A DNA stretch of 64,000 nt from Antedon mediterranea (GCF_964355755.1 NC_092678.1:19936922-20000921), one strand, 5' to 3'; shown: positions 47,294 to 60,534, counted from the stretch's first letter. Translations and numbers: made by a program. The notes: a model not told the origin generated them from the letters alone.

Positions 47294-48018
47294 CATAAAA
47301 TAGTTAAACAGCGCCATCTATTTTTAACGGTCGATAAACTTTTTAACAGCGGTTAGGCCCAACATTCGGTTCACGATGTGAGGACATAGTTACCATTTCT
47401 GGCATTATTATTATTATTATTATTTTATTTTTCTTTTATTATGTGATATTTTATAATAAAAAGATCACTTATTGTTATTGTATGAAAATATTATTATTGT
47501 TTTACTTTATTTTTAGTCGCGTTCAACGGTCGGTCGGTTGGTCGGTAAATACTAACTTGAGCACACGACTGCAACCATGTATATGGACTTGTTTCTTATT
47601 TTTACTATTTCAAAGAATTATTTTTTCACCAAAACACTTGGCGTTTGTCCATCCATAGTCGTCAGTTCTTGCACTTTTTTTAAATACCTTTTTGACAAAA
47701 TTCTCCGGCCCAATTTCCACATTTAAATTAGTTTATTTTTGCACAGTGACAACATCGTCGCAGATCCGTTTTTAATAGTGGGTGAAGGGATGTATAAAAA
47801 TGAAATACTTTGCGAGCGAACCAAGGGCCCAGGTCGGGAACCAGGGGGATGGGGGAAAGCCCACTTGAAAGCTCGGCTCTTTGAGTAATTTATAGATCGT
47901 TTCAATCGATTTCTGAACACATAAAAATTCCACCCAGAAGAATACAATTAGGTTACGCATTTTTAAAGCACTGGTCCTGATGCCCCACTGGGTATATATT
48001 CACACAAAATATATAATC

Positions 48019-48360
48019 TGTATTTGTATGTAGATACTGTATTTGTATGTAGATACTGTATTTGTATGTAGATACTGTATTTGTATGTAGATACTGTATT
48101 TGTATGTAGATACTGTATTTGTATGTAGATACTGTATTTGTATGTAGATACTGTATTTGTATGTAGATACTGTATTTGTATGTAGATACTGTATTTGTAT
48201 GTAGATACTGTATTTGTATGTAGTTACTGTATTTGTATGTAGATACTGTATTTGTATGTAGATACTGTATTTGTATGTAGATACTGTATTTGTATGTAGA
48301 TACTGTATTTGTATGTAGATACTGTATTTGTATGTAGATACTGTATTTGTATGTAGATAC
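48019..48360. repeat. 19-bp minisatellite, 18 copies
   Basis: Head-to-tail units; one carries gtagttac in place of gtagatac. Confidence 0.95.
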
Positions 48361-49343
48361 TGTATTTTCAGAAATTACATACGATATGTCGATATAAGAA
48401 GTCTTACTTTCTATTTCATTTCAATAATTTAACGATTTTGCCTTTCAAAAGTGAGGGGGACAATCACTCACTAATCAAATTATCTACAACTCCGTGGATG
48501 CGTAAGATCGTATCTGTAAATTTGGTGATTTACTATAACAACTTTTAATTGATGTCCACTTGTCTGTTGTTAGTAACATACCTTTTACGAGCTTATATCG
48601 AATATTCTTCTTATGGCATGAGAACATTTCCCGAATGATCTTAATCGAAACGGTACTGAGTTTGGTCTTCTAGCGTCCCAGCCGCTCCCCCAAAAGTCAT
48701 CCATTCAGAAGCACTGATGAACACAGTTTATCCGTGGTGGCTATGAGTGGTCCGGTCCCGGGACATGACTAATTATAATTATGCCCGAGAGCACTCTATA
48801 GAATTTCAATGAATTGTATGTTTGTACTAACTTAATGCTGTACTTTATTCTTTATTCTTACAACCAACAGTGCACGGGTTCATAATACAAATATATATTT
48901 AAAAACACAACGATAACATGTTTATAATAATACCGTTCAAAAAACATTTAAATTGCGAACCGCAACAGTTAAAAATACCTAAAAAATTATTAGATTTATA
49001 ATTATAAATCTTGAAACGAAGATTATGAACACAGACATTAAATTAAATTAGATTAAGACATTTAAACAGAAAAAAATAAATAAAAAAAATAAAGTCCTGT
49101 TTTGCTTTTCTTTTAAATGGGGGAAACGATATATACTATATAACTTAGATTTAATAATTCATTAATTTTGTAGACGATTTCAATAAATCGTATAAATTAA
49201 TAATATAACACATAGGCCATGTTTCATTTTATACCTACACTTTCTTAAAATTATTTTTGTGTTTGTAAACATTAATGTTTAAAAAACAAACATTCTTTGT
49301 GCCGCACTTGGGGTATGCGTATGACATGTCGGTGCGCTTTGCA

Positions 49344-49351
49344 TGACGTCA
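49344..49351 (+). promoter_or_regulatory. CRE upstream of G5
   Basis: TGACGTCA, 11 bp before ATG 49362. Confidence 0.45.
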
Positions 49352-49361
49352 CACAATCACC

Positions 49362-49581
49362 ATGGATAGAAATGTAAACGTACGCACGAAACAAAACCTC
49401 AAATGGCAACTAGCGACAGCTTGTGCCGGATGGCTGGTGAATAGCCCGATAAATATCGGTCGTTTTTCCAGTCTTTACAACCGTTTTCGGAAGTATTTTA
49501 ATAAATTAATTGATATGCCTATTTCTCTTTGTTGTGGAATTAAACTCCGCCTTCCCAAATGTTTACGTAGAACAAGAATAG
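49362..49581 (+). CDS. G5 exon E1: basic N-terminal exon
   Basis: Same protein as G2 and G3 E1; donor is gtaagttaatt. Confidence 0.65.
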
Positions 49582-52500
49582 GTAAGTTAATTACGTTACA
49601 TTACAACATAGGCCTAGTCTGATTCTAACTTTAGGCAAGTTATCCTATCTAGGCACCATGCCTAATTTAGGTTATATTACAATGATCTGCGCACTTAATT
49701 AGTAACTGGTGTTGTTTTCTTTACATTTTTGGTAGGCCTATTTACACTTTAAAAAGATAAGGTTAAAAGTATTAAAACTATGGGAAAATGGCATAATTAT
49801 TGTTACAATAATGTTTGTTGTTTATGTAACCGTAGTTACTGAACTTGTAGTGGTGCGTATAAAATGGTCGCGTAAAAGAGCATCAGCGCGGTCTTAGTTG
49901 ACCTCTCACGTCACGAGATCACAAAAAGCGGTGTGACGTATGTAAAACAATGAATTGCTCTGGGGGGCGTGGCCTGTATTATAATCACAATGCTATTGGT
50001 GTAAAGTTAGGCGCTTAATTACGTCATAAAATGAAAAAAAAATCGTGATACGTTGTTAAGTTGCGAGTGTGTGGGGTGTGTTTGTTGTCGAGAGTCGGTG
50101 GTTGATCGGGGTCGGATCCGTGGACGTGGTAGTTTGTACTAGCTTAGGCCTTAGGCTAGCTATAGGCCTACTAGGCCTAGTAGTAGAAGCAGTAGGCCTA
50201 CTGGCCAAAACCACAAAACATGCCTAGCTAGGCCTAGGTAGCGGTACTACTACTAGCCTACTACAGTAGGGGTAGGCCTAGTACTAGCCTAGCCTATAGA
50301 GGGCCTAGCTAGGCCTAGAGCCTGCCCTGAGGCTAGCCTAGCCTCAGCTCAGGCCTAGCTAGAGTAGTAGGTCTAGACTCTCTAGGCTAGGCCTAATGCT
50401 AGTCATCTAGGCCCTAGCTAGGCTAGCCTCTAGCCAGCTACACTAGCTTAGCCTCTCTATAGCTTTAGCCTAGGCTAGTAGGGTAGGTAGGCCTAATTAG
50501 TATATAGAATTATAGGTTAGGCAGCCTAACCTAGAGGCCTACTACTAGGCTAGCCTAGGCCTTAGCCTAGTACTAGCTAGTAGAAAGCTAGCCTCTAGCT
50601 AGGGCTAGGCCTACTATTATAGGCTAGACTAGCCTAGTATTAACTATTATTAGTTTAATAGTTTAGTATTACGAGGCCTCTCACTAGGCGATCCTATACT
50701 AAGCTACCCAAGAGTATAAGAGCCTACCTAGCTAGGAGGCCTGGCTAGTATTTTAGGCTGTGCCCTATCTAGCCTAGTTGATATCCCTTCCCAACCAACA
50801 CTCTATCTTCACGCATTGCAAGGCCGTAGCGAGAGGTTAAAATCAGACGAAGCAATATGCTTTTAATATAATTATATTATATAAAATATGAACTCAGCTT
50901 CTTAGTGGGCTGGGTTGTGAAATTTTCAGAGATAATTCGAGCGCCTCTTCTTCCTCATGCTAACTACGGCCCTGCATTGTTCATATTGGTATCTTTTTTT
51001 GTAGTTGTAGCAGTCTTACCAGCAGGACCCCCAGCCCCAGTAGTAGCAGCAGCAACAGGAGATGTAGAAGATGAATCCTATAGACCAATAGATGGAAGTT
51101 CAAACAATCAATCATCATCTTCACCTGCTGCAGGTAGGCCAGCCTTGCATAATAGCCTATCATTTACTATTTTCCTTAGGACACCACAGATTTGTATACA
51201 GTATATAGGGTATGCTGTTTACTTTAGAATTAAAGATTAATTTGAAAAATTTTTATCACAGTCAACTCACTCACTCCTGGCCTGAATGACTTATTACAAC
51301 TAACAAGCGCAAAACATCTGCGATTGACACTAAAACTAGACACGTCCACCTGCCAGACATCGCAACTTGCAGTCAAGAGCACCAATGACGAAGATGTGCA
51401 ACTCAAAAAGCGTGCAGCTACATTTGTACAAGATGTCCTAGCCACTGCAGTTGCAAAATGCCAAGCCATAGAACAAGACGAGAACAACACTGACCGTAAG
51501 AACATACACTACCTTTATGCCTAAGCCAATTGAAAGGCCTACCACTAGCATAAATAGATATCGAAATAATTTTCTTGTTTTGTTTTTAGATAAAGAATTT
51601 GATGATGAATAATTGTTATTTGAATTTTTTTTAAATAAAGTCTTTTTTTTATCTTAATCATAAAAGAATTGTATAATAATTGATTATAATTTTAGACATA
51701 TCAAAATAATTGTAATAATGTCTCTTTAGACAAGGCAACTGAAGCACAGCAGCCAGCTGAAACCTCCACCTCTGATGAGGATGTCGAGCTTGACAATCTG
51801 GCCACAAATCTTGTGGAAGAAACTTTGTCAGTAGTAATGGCAGAACAACTGGCAACTGTTCATAACAATAAAGCACATTATCCAACTGCAGGTAGGCCAG
51901 CCTTGCATAATAGGTTATCATTTAATATTTTCTTTAGGACATCCCACATGATTTGTTTTAGTGTATATTAGTATGCTGTTGGAATATATTACTTTAGAAT
52001 TAAAGTTTAATTTGAAAAAACTTTTATCACAGGCAACTCACTCACTCTTGGCCTGAATGATTCATTACAACTAACAAGCACAAAAAATCTGCGATCGTCA
52101 CAAAAACTAGACACGTCCACCTGCCAGAGATCTCAACTTGCAGTCAAGAGCACCAATGACGAAGATGTACAACTCAAAAAGCGTGCAGCTACATTTGTGC
52201 AAGATATCCTAGCCACTGCAGTTGCAAAATGCCAAGCCATAGAACAAGACGAGAACAACACTGACCGTAAGAACATAATACACTACCATCATGCCTAAGC
52301 CAATTGAAAGGCCTACCACTAGCATAAATAGATATCCAAAAGTAATTCAAGCCATCAAATGTGGAGCATGTGTACCTAAAGACAACCTCTCCCCAACACC
52401 CAACCCAGTCCACCTCGTTAAATAAACCAATCAATCTCTCATCTTTTTTTTATAATTGATTAAATTCTCTTTCACATTTATATTTAGATTTGTTCTCAGA

Positions 52501-55500
52501 ATTGAAGGACAAAATATATAGCTCATGTTTTTCTGTTTTCTTTTCGTCTCTTAATTTAATTTTCTTGTTTTGTTTTTAGATAAACAATTTGATGATGAAT
52601 AATGGTTATTTAAATTTTTTTTAAATAAAGTCATTTTTTTTTATCTTAATCATAAAAGAATTGTATAATAATTGATTATAATTTTAGACATATCAAAATA
52701 ATTGTAATAATATCTCTATAGACAAGGCAACTGAAGCACAGCAGCCAGCTGAAACCTCCACCTCTGATGAGGATGTCAAGCTTGACAATCTGGCAACAAG
52801 TCTTGTGGAAGAAACTTTGTCAATAGTAATGGCAGAACACCTGGCCACTGTTCATGACAATGAAGCACATCATCCAACTGCAGGTAGGCCAGCCTTGCAT
52901 CCTCTAATAATATTTCTTTAGGACATCCCACATATTTTTTTTTTTTAGTTTATATTAGTATGCTGTTGGAATATATTACTTTATAATTAAAGTTTAATTT
53001 GAAAAAACTTTTATCACAGTCAACCCACTCACCCCTAGCCTGAATGACTCATTACAACTAACAAGCGCAAAACATCTGCGATCGTCACAAAAACTAGACA
53101 CGTCCACCTGCCAGACATCTCAACTTGCAGTCAAGAGCACCAATGACGAAGATGTACAACTCAAAAAGCGTGCAGCTACATTTGTGCAAGATATCCTAGC
53201 CACTGCAGTTGCAAAATGCCAAGCCATAGAACAAGACGAGAACAACACTGACCGTAAGAACATACACTACCATCATGCCTAAGCCAATTGAAAGGCCTAC
53301 CACTAGCATAAATAGATATCGAAAAGTAATTCAAGCCATCAAATGTGGAGCATGTGTACCTAAAGACAACCTCTCCCCAACACCCACCCCAGTCCACCTC
53401 GTTAAATAAACCAATCAATCTCTCATCTTTTTTTTATAATTGGTTAAATTCTCTTTCACATTTATATTTAGATTTGTTCTCAGAATTGAAGGACAAAATA
53501 TATAGCTCATGTTTTTCTGTTTTCTTTTCGTCTCTTAATTTAATTTTCTTGTTTTGTTTTTAGATAAACAATTTGATGATGAATAACGGTTATTTAAATT
53601 TTTTTTAAATAAAGTCATTTTTTTTTATCTTAATCATAAAAGAATTGTATAATAATTGATTATAATTTTAGACATATCAAAATAATCTATATATAAATTT
53701 ACGTAAGGGCAAAATTCGGTAAATCGCGCCTTACTTCTAGAATTTTTACTCGATGGTATATAAAGTTGGTTCGTACTTTCGGTACTGATTTTAACCACCT
53801 GATGTAACCCTGTTTACTAATTAAATTAAGTTAGATAATTAGTTATTGACGATTAAAACGAATTTAGGTTCAACGATTTGCCCCAAATAGGGGTGTTTTC
53901 CGATCGTGGTATACACTGTCTAATGGATGTCCATCTTGAAAAATACCCGCCACAAAAATGCGAGGAGGCTTCGCATTTTCCTATCTCCTCCTACGATAAT
54001 TGTTTTTAATAGCTGAAAACCGGTTGAACAGTTCGAGTACAGCATCATAATGTTGAAGACAGGCCGATTTTCTTTAAAAAATACTATTTTGATACATTTA
54101 ATATACGTTTTTACAAATGTATTGATTTGTGATGAATGGAACATTCCAAATTATTTGGTTTAACCATACAGGTATAGATTTAGATTTATGGGCCCCCTTG
54201 GAGAAAAAACATAAATAGTATTGCAATGCTGTACAATACTGTTAAGGTATTTACCACTTTTGATCGCAATTTGAATCGCAAATTTCTTACTGTGAGTGTT
54301 GGTACTGTTAGATGTAATATAAAAATATATACAAATAAACTTTATTACTGTGAGTGTGGGTAGGCCCTACTGTTAGATTATAAACATATAATATACAAAT
54401 AAACATTCCAAATTATTTGGTTTAACCATGAGGTATAGATTTAGATTTAGATTTATGGGCCCCCTTGGAGAATAAACATGAATAGTATTGCAATGCTGTA
54501 CAATACTGTTAAGGTATTAACCACTTTTGATCGCAATTTGAATCGCAAATTTCTTACTGTGAGTGTTGGTACTGTTAAATGTAATATAAAAATATATAAA
54601 AATAAACTTTATTACTGTGAGTGTGGGTAGGCCCTACTGTTAGATTATAAACATATAATATACAAATAAATAAACGTTATTACTGACAGTTGCTTCTCAA
54701 CGTTTGTATTAATTAATAATTTAAAAATATATAAACGTCGTAGTGGTGTATCGTTACATGTACTTTACTATTTCAATCGACTATGACAGTGAGAGTTTTA
54801 ACAAAGTACCGTATTAAATCGTAAATGTTTTACTGTATTTAGTGGTATATTATTTATAGGCCTATAAAACATTAAAAACAATATTTCGTTACTGAGTGGA
54901 TAAGAATATATTTTAAAATGTTTCCTCTTTGTACCTATCTTCTTCCCCCATCCCTCAACCCTTAATGTTACATACAAAACACAAATTGGGTTTGTTTAAA
55001 TGAGTCCAAATAAAAAAATTTGACTCATTTTGTTTCTCTCTCGGAAGTAATTCCCAGGGTGCTAATTTTGGTTGACTACATAAATCATTGTGTATATTTA
55101 TTCGTTTCTGTAAACGACAATGTGTTATAGTCCTGCGGTACGTACATTTGAAATCTCCATTTTTTTCTCGCTGGAAATACTGTGTATTCGAGAACCATCT
55201 GTGGGCACGACCTAGATGGTACGCGAGCGAAGCGAGCGTGCCATCTAGTTGTAATAATATCTTTATAGACAAGGCAACTGAAGCACAGCAGCTAGCTGAA
55301 ACCTCCACCTCTGATGAGGATGTCGAGCTTGACAATCTGGCAACAAGTCTTGTGGAAGAAACTTTGTCAATAGTAATGGCAGAACACCTGGCCACTGTTC
55401 ATAACAATGAAGCACATCATCCAACTGCAGGTAGGCCAGCCTTGCATTATAGCTTATCATCTAATATTTTCTTTAGGACATCCCACATGATTTGTTTTAG

Positions 55501-58500
55501 TGTATATTAGTATGCTGTTGGAATATATTACTTTAGAATTAAAGTTTAATTTGAAAAAACTTTTATCACAGGAAACTCACTCACTCTTGGCCTTAATGGC
55601 TCATTACAATTAACAAGCGCAAAACATCTGCGATCGACACAAAAACTAGACACGTCCACCTTTGAGACATCACAATTTGCAGTCAAGAGCAACAATAATG
55701 AGGATGTACAACTCAAACAGCGTGTAGCTACATTTATACAAGATGTCCTAGCCACTGCAGTTGCAAAATATCAAGCCATAGAGCAAGACGAGAACAACAC
55801 TGACCGTAAGAACATACACTACCTTTATGACTAAGCCAATTGATAGGCGGCCTAACCAACCGATTTCCTAAACTGTTATATTTATTAACAATTAGAAATC
55901 TATATTATAACATATCAATAACCCAATTTGTTTTTGCTCTCCCCCTCCTCCTAGACCTCACAACCTATACTTGTACAGATCGATGGTCAGAATATGGAGA
56001 CACTTTCTTCAGATTGAAAGGAAATACTATGGCAGGTGGCCACTTTGTAAGTAACTCATAGACCCTGCCCCACAAAAACATGTACACAGGCAGTGGCATG
56101 TGCCTCTTTCAATGTACGCAGTTTAATGAATGTCAAAAAAGAGGAAAACAAATTCTTCTTCCCAAAAATAATTTTTTCCCAACAAAAGCAAAAACCAGAA
56201 AAAGAAAATTTAAGCAAAATAAAGACGATCTAGGCTACCAAACAACAGGACACTGACCTTCACTACATAAAACGTTATTATGCGGATGCTATACGATTAT
56301 GCCCAACCCCACATTAGGCGACTAGTAGTACCACGGTACCATCCATAGTCCATATTATTATTTTTTTTTTTACTATGTTTGAATTTTTTATAGGCATCAG
56401 ATTGCAAAAGCATCCAGGAACAGAATGACGAAATGGATGAAGCATTTTATAAGTATGAAGTGGAAAGTGATTATGACTGGATAGACATGGGACCTTCAGA
56501 CCCAAGCGATGAAGAACCAGATGCCTGGGTGAGGCAGAGAGCTATCGCCCAGAGATTAGCAGCCAAGGCTGCAAGGAGATCTTTGAATATTAACCCTGGT
56601 AAGCCAACTGAAGCCTCCATCTGTGATGATGATGAGGAGCTGAACAATCATCCAACTGCAGGTAGGTCAGCCTTGCATAATAGCTTATCATTTAATATTT
56701 TCTTTAGGACATCCCACATGATTTGTTTTAGTATATATTATATAAATATTAAACTTTTATCACAGTCAACTCACTCACTCTTGGCCTGAATGACTCATTA
56801 CAACTAACAAGCACAAAACATCTGCGATCGACACTAAAACTAGACACGTCCACCTGCCAGACATCACAACTTGCAGTCATGTTCACCAATGATGAAGATG
56901 TGCATCTCAAACAGCAAGCAGCTACCTTTGTACAAAATGTCCTATCAACTGCAGTTGCAAAATGTCAAGACGAGAACAACACTGACCGTAAGAACATACA
57001 CTATCATCAATTGATAACATACAGTATTTATTTGTAGATTTCTAAAAGAAGTTTTAAGCTGTAAAAAAGGAGTGTGTGTACCTGTAGCCAACCTCTCTCC
57101 CAACACCCACCCAGTTAAATAGACAAATCAATCTTTCATCTTTTGTTTTTTTAAACAGATTCTTGTTTACATTTGTTCATTCTCATTTTTAAAGGAGACA
57201 GTATATTAAGCTCATCTTTTTCTGTTTTCTTTTCATCTCTTAATTTCCTTTTCATGCTTTGTTTTTCGACGAAAAATGTTTAGATGAATAAAGAACATTT
57301 GAATAAAAAAAGATAAATATTCATGATTTGTTGTTATAATTGTTATTATTATTGTATAATTTTTAGAATATTAATTAATTGTAATAAAAATCAAACAAAT
57401 TTCTCTATAGACAAGGCAACTGAAGCCAAGCAGAATACTGCAGCACAGCAGACTACTGCAGAAAAACAAACAACTGCAGCCTCCATCTCTGAGGAGGATG
57501 AGGAGCTCGACAAGCTTTCAAATTCTGTTGTTCAAGATGTTTTGTCAAAGGTCGCAGAAAATCTTGCCACCGCGAACCTGCTAACTGAAAAACAGCAGAC
57601 AACTGATGCCCAGCAGCCACCTGAATCAGCCTACACGGATACAGTAGAGAAATATCAGAGGAAAGGTACAATATGACTTTTCATTCATATGAATTTTCAT
57701 TTAAGCCTTAACCAATCATTTCCATACTGTTATTTTTTTTAACAATTTGAAATCTATATTATAACATATCAATAACTGAATTTGCTTTTACCCTGCCCTA
57801 GATCTCACAACCAATACTTGCACAGAATATGGAGACCCTTTCTTCGGAATCAAAGGAGATACTGCTATGGCAGGTGGACAATTTGTAAGTAACTCATAGA
57901 CCTCACAAAAACAGGTACACAACAAGCAGTGGCATGAGCCTAATGCAATGTAAAAATAAAGAAGATCTAGGCTATCAAACAACAGGACAATGACCATCCT
58001 TGTACATAAAACGTTTTATGCGGATGCGATATGATTATGCCCCACCCCACAACATTTCATTAGAGTCTATGTGACTGGTAGTACCAAAACGGTACCATCC
58101 ATAATCCTTATTATTTTTTTTCAATTTTTACTATGTTTGAATTTTTTATAGGCATCAGATTGCAAAAGCATCCAGGAACAGAATGACGAAATGGATGAAG
58201 CATTTTATAAGTATGAAGTGGAAAGTGATTATGACTGGATAGACATGGGACCTTCAGACCCAAGCGATGAAGAACCAGATGCCTGGGTGAGGCAGAGAGC
58301 TATCGCCCAGAGATTAGCAGCCAAGGCTGCAAGGAGATCTTTGAATATTAACCCTGGTAAGCCAACTGAAGCCTCCATCTGTGATGATGATGAGGAGCTG
58401 AACAATCATCCAACTGCAGGTAGGTCAGCCTTGCATAATAGCTTATCATTTAATATTTTCTTTAGGACATCCCACATGATTTGTTTTAGTGTATATTAGT

Positions 58501-60417
58501 ATGCTGTTGGAATATATTACTTTATAATTAAAGTTTAATTTGAAAAAACTTTTATCACAGTCAACTCACTCACTCCTGGCCTGAATGACTCATTACAACT
58601 AACAAGCCCAAAACATCTGCGATCGACACTAAAACTAGACACGTCCACCTGCCAGACATCACAACTTGCAGTCATGTTTACCAATGATGAAGATTTGTAT
58701 CTCAAACAGCAAGCAGCTACCTTTGTACAAGATGTCCTATCAACTGCAGTTGCAAAATGTCAAGACGAGAACAACACTGACCGTAAGAACATACACTATC
58801 ATCAATTGATAACATACAGTATTTATTTGTAGATATCTAAAAGAAGTTGTAAGCTGTAAAAAAGGAGTGTGTACCTAAAGCCAATCTCTCTCCCAACACC
58901 CACCCAGTTAAATAGACAAATCAATTTTTCATCTTTTGTTTTTTTTAAACAGATTCTTGTTTACATTTGTTCATTCTAATTTTTGAAGGAGACAGTATAT
59001 TAAGCTCATCTTTTTCTGTTTTCTTTTCATCTCTTAATTTCCTTTTCATGCTTTGTTTTTCGACGAAAAATGTTATGATGAATAAAGAACATTTGAATAA
59101 AAAAAGATAAATATTCATGATTTGTTGTTATAATTGTTATTATTATTGTATAATCTTTAGAATATTAATTAATTGTAATAATTATCAAACAAATTTCTCT
59201 ATAGACAAGGCAACTGAAGCCCAGCAGAAAACTGCAGAAAAGCAAACAACTGCAGCCTCCATCTCTGAGGAGGATGAGGAGCTCGACAAGCTTTCAAATT
59301 CTGTTGTTCAAGATGTTTTGTCGAAGGTCGCAGAAAATCTTGCCACCGCCAACCTGCTAACTGAAGAACAGCAGCCACCTGAATCAGCCTACACGGATAC
59401 AGTAGAGAAAGATCAGAGGAAAGGTACAATATGACTTTTCATTTAAGCCTAACCAATCATTTCCTATACTCTTATATTTTATAACAATTTGAAATCTATA
59501 TTATAACATATCAATAACTGAATTTCCTTTTACCCTGCCCTAGATCTCACAACCAATACTTGCACAGAATATGGAGACCCTTTCTTCGGAATCAAAGGAG
59601 ATACTGCTATGGCAGGTGGACAATTTGTAAGTAACTCATAGACCTCACAAAAACAGGTACACAACAAGCAGTGGCATGAGCCTATTTCAATGTACTTAAT
59701 TTACTGAATGTGAAAAGAGTGAAAAAATAATTCGGCTTCCCAAAAATAATTTAAAAATAAAGAAGATCTAGGCTATCAAACAACAGGACACTGACCATCC
59801 TTACATAAAACGTTATGTGCGGATGCGATATGATTATGCCCCACCCCACAACATTTCATTAGAGTCTATGTGACTGGTAGTACCAAAACGGTACCATCCA
59901 TAATCCGTATTATTTTATTTTTTTTATTTACTATGTTTTAATTTTTTATAGGCATCAGATTGCAAAAGCATCCAGGAACAGAATGACGAAATGGATGAAG
60001 CATTTTATAAGTATGAAGTGGAAAGTGATTATGACTGGATAGACATGGGACCTACAGACCCAAGCGACGAAGAACCAGATGCCTGGGTGAGGCAGAGAGC
60101 TATTGCCCAAAGATTAGCAGCTAAGGCTGCTATGAAATCATCGAATTTTAACCCTGGTAAGTTTATTTTTATTTTTAAAAGCTGATTTGTTTGTCTACGC
60201 TTTACAAATTCTTCCCTATTAGTAGTGCCTCATGAGTACTAAAAATATTCATTCATTTTAATGTTTAGACCAACACGAGCTACAAGACGTCGACAATGAT
60301 GAGGAAACAAATTGCCGACCAATAGTAGTTGACATGACATCACTGGCTGACATGACAGCAGATGATGATCCAAACTTAACCGATCATGATGCTGCGATAG
60401 ACCAATACAATTACTGA
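49362..60417 (+). CDS. G5: array member with intronic Helitron-like insertion and extra distal block
   Basis: Exons: E1 49362-49581; E2 50906-51133; beta 51262-51495, 52033-52266, 53020-53253, 55572-55805; alpha 51730-51891, 52722-52883, 55269-55430; epsilon1 55955-56046; F1 56394-56598; beta7 56766-56987; gamma 57411-57665; epsilon2 57802-57884; F1 copy 58152-58356; beta7 copy 58561-58782; gamma copy 59205-59423; epsilon2 copy 59544-59626; F2 59952-60156; H 60269-60417. The spliced frame is 3,810 nt, about 1,269 residues. The proximal array is short like G3, but F1-beta7-gamma-epsilon2 is present twice. A 1.56-kb element (53686-55248) sits 20 bp upstream of alpha3 and may weaken its splicing. 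Function unknown. Confidence 0.75.
50138..50779. repeat. CTAG/AGGCCT-rich low-complexity region, intron 1 of G5
   Basis: Shares gttaggcagcctaacc with G1/G4, but lacks part of their gcctgccctgcgtgagg segment. Possible internal promoter cluster at about 49,855-50,045 upstream. Confidence 0.8.
50906..51133 (+). CDS. G5 exon E2: membrane anchor exon
   Basis: GATGTAGAAGAT gives DVEDE in place of DEEDE; membrane segment intact. Confidence 0.75.
51590..53586 (+). other. G5 candidate alternative terminal mini-exons (t), three copies
   Basis: Starts/stops: 51590/51610-51612, 52580/52600-52602, 53564/53584-53586. The third lies just upstream of the Helitron-like insertion, so it would be the nearest acceptor after beta3 if alpha3 splicing is impaired. 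Confidence 0.5.
53686..55248 (+). mobile_element. Helitron-like non-autonomous element inside G5 intron
   Basis: A 1,563-bp insertion between A53685 and T55249. It starts TCTATATATAAATTTACG and ends with a 13-bp imperfect palindrome (arms 55212-55224 and 55236-55248, loop GAGCGAAGCGA, one T/G mismatch) closing in CTAG. Removing it restores the intron sequence of other repeats (caaaataattgtaataat) without target duplication. TC start, hairpin, CTAG end and A/T target are the marks of Helitrons. It runs opposite to the spacer copies, has about one unit of the 65-bp repeat (near 54918-54983), lacks the 24-bp palindrome, and has no transposase-like frame. Confidence 0.8.
54140..54665. repeat. 262-bp tandem duplication inside the G5 Helitron-like element
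   Basis: Two copies beginning aacattccaaattatttgg at 54140 and 54402, each containing gtatagatttagatttatgg and the ttactgtgagtg segments, with small internal differences. Confidence 0.75.
55955..56598 (+). CDS. G5 exons epsilon1 (55955-56046) and first F1 (56394-56598, alternative end 56661)
   Basis: Intact, with YEVESDYDW in F1. The intron after F1 has lost about 50 bp compared with the other copies (agtatatattatataaat joins directly to attaaactttt). Confidence 0.75.
56766..57884 (+). CDS. G5 distal block, first copy: beta7, gamma, epsilon2
   Basis: Beta7 56766-56987 (222 bp, MFTNDEDV), gamma 57411-57665 (255 bp long form with QTTDAQ, EAKQNT start), epsilon2 57802-57884. The intron after epsilon2 is shortened by about 55 bp near 57950. 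Confidence 0.75.
58152..59626 (+). CDS. G5 distal block, second copy: F1, beta7, gamma, epsilon2
   Basis: F1 copy 58152-58356 (alternative end 58419), beta7 58561-58782, gamma 59205-59423 (219 bp, the shortest form), epsilon2 59544-59626. The period to the previous F1 is 1,758 bp. Beta7 reads FTNDEDLYLKQ. Exons differ from the first copy by several substitutions and indels, so this is not a simple assembly echo. Confidence 0.75.
59952..60156 (+). CDS. G5 exon F2
   Basis: F2 with SSNFNP end, matching G2; proximal donor gtaagttt only. Confidence 0.75.
60269..60417 (+). CDS. G5 last exon H
   Basis: Has LTDHDAAIDQ in place of LTYHDATIDQ; TGA at 60415-60417. Confidence 0.75.
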
Positions 60418-60528
60418 ATACTTTAATCATATTTACAATGGACTAATTTTAATCATTTCAATATTAATTTTTACGATAAAGATACATTATTTGATATGTT
60501 TGTTTTATGAATTTTACAGTTGTGCAAT

Positions 60529-60534
60529 AATAAA
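60529..60534 (+). terminator. G5 poly(A) signal AATAAA
   Basis: AATAAA 111 nt after the stop. Confidence 0.55.

Larger units (their letters stand above)
46821..49343. other. Spacer after G4
   Basis: Carries the hAT-like palindrome and 18 minisatellite units but no Helitron-like element: the empty site is A48781/T48782 (ttataattatgcccg). No supported gene. Confidence 0.6.
51262..55805 (+). repeat. G5 beta/alpha exon array (4 beta, 3 alpha), interrupted by an insertion
   Basis: Beta2 has Asn for His in the KHLRS segment and Arg-Ser for Thr-Ser after Cys31. Alpha2 has DVKLDN (Glu to Lys). Alpha3 has QQLAETS. Beta4 (55572) has lost both conserved Cys: TTT (Phe) at 55661-55663 and TAT (Tyr) at 55769-55771. 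Confidence 0.8.
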
